Origin: Bifidobacteriaceae bacterium
GTDB lineage: Bacteria > Actinomycetota > Actinomycetes > Actinomycetales > WQXJ01
Direction: 5' to 3'
Assembly (NCBI GenBank): GCA_031278665.1
Contig: JAITKC010000133.1
Location: 1 to 9,268, forward strand
Length of the DNA: 9,268 bases
The translations under genes were made by a program, and so were the position numbers. The notes beneath the pieces are model-generated. The model was not told where the DNA came from. It searched no databases and saw only the letters and a list, made by a program, of their open reading frames with translations. Position 1 is the first letter of the stretch; every line of letters starts with the position of its first letter. This document shows positions 7,701-9,268 of this stretch, piece by piece.

Positions 7701-8510
7701 ATAGGAAGAGGTCTTCTCCGGCCCCTGTTCGACGTCTGCGACATCGCCCACTGTCACGACTTCGCCGTCCGGCCCCTTGGCGAGTTCCAGTTCGCGCAGT
7801 TCTTCGACGCTCGCCAGGTGGCGGCCGCTTTGGACCGACAGCGTCAAATCGCCCCGCGCCACCTCGCCGGCCGGCATGGCGACGCCGTTCTCCGCCAGCA
7901 CCGCGCCGATCTTCGCCATCGTCAGACCGTTTGCCGCCAAGTCTTCGGCCCGCGGGGTGATCACGACTTCGTCGGGCGCGATGCCGCTGACGGTGACAGT
8001 GCGCACGTTTTCCAGCCGCGCCAGGCGCGGCTCCAGCACCTCATTGACCATGTGGTGCAATGTCGCCCGGTCGCCGCCGCGGACCGCCAAGTTGACAACC
8101 GGCAAGTCCGCCATCGAGCCGGTCATGACCGTGACGTCGACTTCGTCCGGCAGCAGTCGGGCCACCCGGCTCATGGCCGTCGACAGTTTCTCGTTGGCCG
8201 TGTCGATATTCGTGCCATAACGGAACTGGGCGGCGGCGTAGAGGTTCGAGTTGACCGATGTCGTCAGAACCGAGTCCACGCCCGGCACCGACTCGATCGC
8301 CCCCTCGATGTGGTCCGCGATCTGCTGTTCCATCAGCTCGGCGGAAACACCCTCGTTTGTGGCCGTGACCAGCGCCATCGGCATCTCGACCGAGGGGATC
8401 ATCTCCTGGCCCAGGCTCCTGATCGCGAACAGTCCGCCAATCACGATGGCGAGCGACACCAAGGCTACGACGGCGCGGTTGCGCATCGACAGCTTCGTCA
8501 GTTGGAGCAT
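4722..8510 (-). CDS. RND-superfamily (AcrB/SwrC-like) efflux permease with long acidic C-terminal tail
   Basis: This is a proton-driven membrane exporter of the HAE/AcrB type, 1262 residues long. It shows the duplicated RND layout: TM1 (about 12-31), a large extracytoplasmic loop (32-337), TM2-6 (about 338-488), TM7 (532-549), a second loop (550-858) and TM8-12 (859-1013). TM4 carries GRVVDDSIVVIENIK, with the proton-relay pair Asp400/Asp401. The TM10 motif reads GIVVANAIVLID, with Ala926 where AcrB has Lys940. RND cores usually end soon after TM12, but here about 250 residues follow. They are a basic Arg/Ala/Glu helix (1015-1055), acidic Trp repeats (1079-1140, WADEDWTDD type), an Ala/Pro linker, and a short conserved-looking helix (1217-1235, FAEIRREWDDIYERLGL). 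The start at 8510 is chosen over an in-frame ATG at 8555 because AGGAG lies 5 nt upstream and MLQLTKLSMRNR is a normal RND N-terminus. No adaptor or outer-membrane partner is adjacent. The substrate is unknown. Confidence 0.92.
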   Translation of the reverse strand: MLQLTKLSMRNRAVVALVSLAIVIGGLFAIRSLGQEMIPSVEMPMALVTATNEGVSAELMEQQIADHIEGAIESVPGVDSVLTTSVNSNLYAAAQFRYGTNIDTANEKLSTAMSRVARLLPDEVDVTVMTGSMADLPVVNLAVRGGDRATLHHMVNEVLEPRLARLENVRTVTVSGIAPDEVVITPRAEDLAANGLTMAKIGAVLAENGVAMPAGEVARGDLTLSVQSGRHLASVEELRELELAKGPDGEVVTVGDVADVEQGPEKTSSYSRLDGETAVSLSVTKTPTGNTVEVSHAVHETLEELREAFEAEGISTGIVFDQAPFIEDSIRGLVEEGALGLGFAILVIWLFLMSVRATLVSAVSIPLSLLMAFIGLGVTGQTLNILTLAAITMAIGRVVDDSIVVIENIKRHLSYGEEKKRAIIGAVGEVSGAVASSTFCTAAVFLPLAFIGGMVGELFRPFGPTVAIALCASLLVALTIVPVLAYWFVQAPVAIDAEDQAYQRAESERRERHGFFQRLYMPTLRGALRHPWLVTVAAAAVLGGTVLLVPRLETNFLGDIGGSTVTADQTFFAGTSLEAENEQALRTEKAIAEVDGVGSVMARVTAGGVRMISFTAEPVATYYVTVDDDAETSAVVEGVRQAVADSSGGLVAQTSVSSSESSMLISTSVDLIVRAANSETLDDAAAQVEQAARDLPGAVDVVNNLADEQPRVLLTADREKVLDYGLTETQVEQLVLGLMVPSRIGSLENEEAGEIPVFLSLGDPAADVEELKALPLLTTATGDVTVGDLMAVEVTEVPVTLSRLDGERSATISVTPASDDLGLLVGGLADAIDELDLPAGVTVEIGGVAADMDQAFGDLAWALVIAVLLVFILVVGTFGSLAQPFILLIAIPFAATGALLTLVVTDTPLGVAAFIGLLLLVGIVVANAIVLIDLINQYRRAGRPLGEAIEEGARKRLRPVLMTAAATVFALIPMALGVTGGGGSFISKPLALVVIGGLVTSTLLTLIVVPVLYRFEARAHDRREARREARLARRRQAREVARQERLEAAERARLVASEQAEDGEAAEGDSQALPRPEDEWADEDWTDDEQTDGDWADEDWTDDQPAGEQAADQDWADDQLTGEQRAYQDWADDERADEPDPVAAAEPAAFGAAPVSAQPAERVVPGESVGAPAQPDEDKSSVLVPAASAGDLPARAREPLSADPGASPGARRIESASFAEIRREWDDIYERLGLTRPEPWRPIVRMSRQPDRASSSPPPPKI
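5117..5276 (-). repeat. Tandem repeats coding the acidic tail of the RND permease
   Basis: An identical 26-bp stretch occurs at 5203-5228 and 5248-5273 (45-bp period, 15 codons), with two more diverged copies toward 5117. The encoded units begin WADED or WADD: WADEDWTDD twice, then WADDQLTGEQ and WADDERADEP. The reading frame is kept throughout, so these are coding minisatellites that can gain or lose units in frame. Confidence 0.8.
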
Positions 8511-8515
8511 TCGAA

Positions 8516-8520
8516 CTCCT
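8516..8520 (-). promoter_or_regulatory. Ribosome binding site deciding the RND permease start
   Basis: AGGAG on the minus strand lies 5 nt before the ATG at 8510. It falls inside the longer open frame starting at 8555, and so favours the shorter protein. Confidence 0.75.
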
Positions 8521-8563
8521 GGGGCCAGGGTGAACACCGGGTTACCGGCGATCAAACTTTTCT

Positions 8564-8601
8564 GTTGCTACCTTCTAATTTCTCACAAATTGGTGGGCAA
8601 C
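8564..8601. promoter_or_regulatory. AT-rich nested dyad, candidate operator over the RND promoter
   Basis: Outer arms GTTGC (8564-8568) and GCAAC (8597-8601) extend imperfectly as GTTGCTACC versus GGTGGGCAAC. They enclose inner arms AATTT (8577-8581) and AAATT (8587-8591). The block is strikingly AT-rich for this genome. It coincides with the best minus-strand promoter, so a dimeric repressor site is a reasonable inference. Confidence 0.4.
8572..8600 (-). promoter_or_regulatory. Putative promoter of the RND permease gene
   Basis: On the minus strand TTGCCC (8600-8595) and TAGAAG (8577-8572) are separated by exactly 17 bp. Transcription would start near 8565, giving a leader of about 55 nt before the ATG at 8510. 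The match is moderate (-10 four of six). A second possible source is the symmetric -10 palindrome at 8756-8769. Confidence 0.4.
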
Positions 8602-8755
8602 ACTTACCGCCGGTTTGGCTGGGCCACCCACCCGGTGCTATAGCCGCCGCCGGCGGGCCGGCCGCGATCCGGGAGACTGAGCAATTCGGACATCTTGATC
8701 CGCTCGCGGCGCAGGGCGCGCGGATTGCTCGCATTTCGGGCCGAGATGGGACGGC

Positions 8756-8769
8756 GCGACTATAGTCGC
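8756..8769. promoter_or_regulatory. Perfect 14-bp palindrome containing a symmetric TATAGT -10 box
   Basis: GCGACTATAGTCGC reads identically on both strands. On the plus strand TATAGT (8761-8766) is a good -10 for the hydrolase gene, with a start near 8773 and a leader of about 38 nt. The same hexamer on the minus strand (8764-8759) faces the RND gene. It may be a bidirectional promoter core, an operator, or both. No clear -35 box is seen on the plus strand. A smaller GCTATAGC palindrome lies at 8637-8644. Confidence 0.5.
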
Positions 8770-8770
8770 T

Positions 8771-8799
8771 GGGCAGACCGCTGTCGCAAAACTCTGCCC
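8771..8799. repeat. Perfect 7-bp inverted repeat just before the hydrolase RBS
   Basis: GGGCAGA (8771-8777) and TCTGCCC (8793-8799) are exact inverted copies separated by 15 nt. They lie between the TATAGT box and the AGGAGGG Shine-Dalgarno. The predicted start falls within the left arm, so a protein-binding operator is somewhat more likely than an RNA hairpin. With a start a few bases earlier it could instead form a stem next to the RBS. Confidence 0.45.
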
Positions 8800-8800
8800 G

Positions 8801-8807
8801 AGGAGGG
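8801..8807 (+). promoter_or_regulatory. Hydrolase ribosome binding site
   Basis: AGGAGGG precedes the ATG at 8811. The gap from the GGAGG core is only 4 nt, short but workable. It supports this start. Confidence 0.7.
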
Positions 8808-8810
8808 CCG

Positions 8811-9268
8811 ATGGACATTCAGCTAGTCGACCCGGCGCTCCGCAAGCTGGTCCGCCGCGCCAGTTCGATCGATTTCAGTCACGCGCCCGCGCGGCGCCTC
8901 GCCCGGTTGGTCGGCGGCCTGCAATTGCCGCGCCGGGAACAGGGCGTCTCGGTTACCCAGGTCAGGTCAGGCCCGGCCCGGTTGCGGCTCTACCGGCCAG
9001 CCGCCGTCACCGCCCGCGCCGGTTTGCTGTGGATCCACGGCGGCGGGTATCTGTTCGGCCGCGCCCGCCAAGACGACTTTCTGTGCGCGCGGGTGGCCCG
9101 CGAATTGGGGATACCGGTCGCCTCGGCCGAATACAGACTGGCGCCTGAGAACCCGTTCCCGGCCGGGCTCGATGACGTTCAGGCGGCTTGGGACTGGCTG
9201 GCCGCCAAGGCCGCGCCTGACGGCCGGCCCACCGCGACGGCGGGCGCGGCGGTTCGACTGGGCGTCGG
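8811..9268 (+). CDS. Alpha/beta hydrolase, hormone-sensitive-lipase type (3' end outside window)
   Basis: This is probably a cytoplasmic carboxylesterase of the HSL (bacterial family IV) group, acting on short acyl esters or similar substrates. The 152 visible residues start MDIQLVDPALRKLVRRAS, a cap-like N-terminus. LLWIHGGGYLFG (about 72-83) follows, with the oxyanion-hole HGGG at 76-79. EYRLAPENPFPAGLDD (107-122) is the second family signature. The last residues, AAVRLGV, lead straight into the strand before the nucleophile elbow, so the GxSxG serine, and later the Asp and His, lie just past the edge and cannot be checked. There is no signal peptide. Start choice rests on AGGAGGG upstream and the fit of the N-terminus. 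The gene is divergent from the RND permease across 300 bp with several dyads, which suggests possible co-regulation. Its substrate cannot be told. Confidence 0.9.
   Translation, partial: MDIQLVDPALRKLVRRASSIDFSHAPARRLARLVGGLQLPRREQGVSVTQVRSGPARLRLYRPAAVTARAGLLWIHGGGYLFGRARQDDFLCARVARELGIPVASAEYRLAPENPFPAGLDDVQAAWDWLAAKAAPDGRPTATAGAAVRLGV

Noticed and set aside
8511..8555. A longer RND permease starting at 8555.
   Set aside because: The ATG at 8510 has AGGAG 5 nt upstream and gives the usual short N-terminus before TM1.
5172..8765. A 1197-codon open frame on the plus strand, antisense to the RND permease gene.
   Set aside because: High GC removes stop codons from the antisense frame. Its translation is rich in His, Arg, Gln and Asp with no recognisable domain, while the minus strand encodes a complete RND protein.
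8552..8818. An 88-codon minus-strand frame across the RND-hydrolase intergenic region.
   Set aside because: It overlaps both promoters and the hydrolase start, has Pro/Ala/Ser/Cys-rich composition, and lacks a ribosome binding site or family resemblance.

Overview
The window is very GC-rich, with GC-biased third codon positions and strong AGGAG-type ribosome binding sites. A purA and a nagA of actinobacterial type and an AcrB-like RND permease are present, with no sign of an outer-membrane export partner nearby. This points to a high-GC Actinomycetota genome. The species cannot be named from the sequence.

Layout. Bases 1-1305 hold the 3' part of a tyrosine-recombinase integrase gene, truncated by the window edge and reading rightward. 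It points at the 3' end of a minus-strand tRNA-Pro(CGG) gene (1441-1514). This is the classical arrangement of an integrative element (prophage or ICE/AICE) inserted at a tRNA 3' end. The left ~1.44 kb is therefore probably the end of a mobile element, and the rest is resident chromosome. Next comes nagA (minus, 1631-3163), an N-acetylglucosamine-6-phosphate deacetylase with two unusual insertions. It is divergent from purA (plus, 3391-4677), adenylosuccinate synthetase. purA converges on a large RND-superfamily permease gene (minus, 4722-8510) whose product carries a ~250-residue C-terminal extension. That extension has a basic predicted helix, acidic Trp-containing tandem repeats and a short amphipathic C-terminal helix. 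Exactly 300 bp of intergenic DNA rich in dyad symmetry separates it from a divergent alpha/beta hydrolase gene of the hormone-sensitive-lipase type (plus, from 8811), cut by the window end.

How the genes relate. purA (AMP synthesis) and nagA (amino-sugar recycling) are housekeeping genes with no obvious shared job. The RND permease and the hydrolase share a divergent regulatory region and may be co-regulated. That region holds a 14-bp perfect palindrome centred on a symmetric -10 box, a 7-bp inverted repeat just before the hydrolase ribosome binding site, and an AT-rich dyad over the likely RND promoter. No regulator gene lies inside the window.

I did not find a clear new multi-gene system here. 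The points most worth checking are the acidic WADED-type sequence in both the NagA insertion and the RND tail, the RND tail itself, the symmetric promoter palindrome, and the element boundary at tRNA-Pro.
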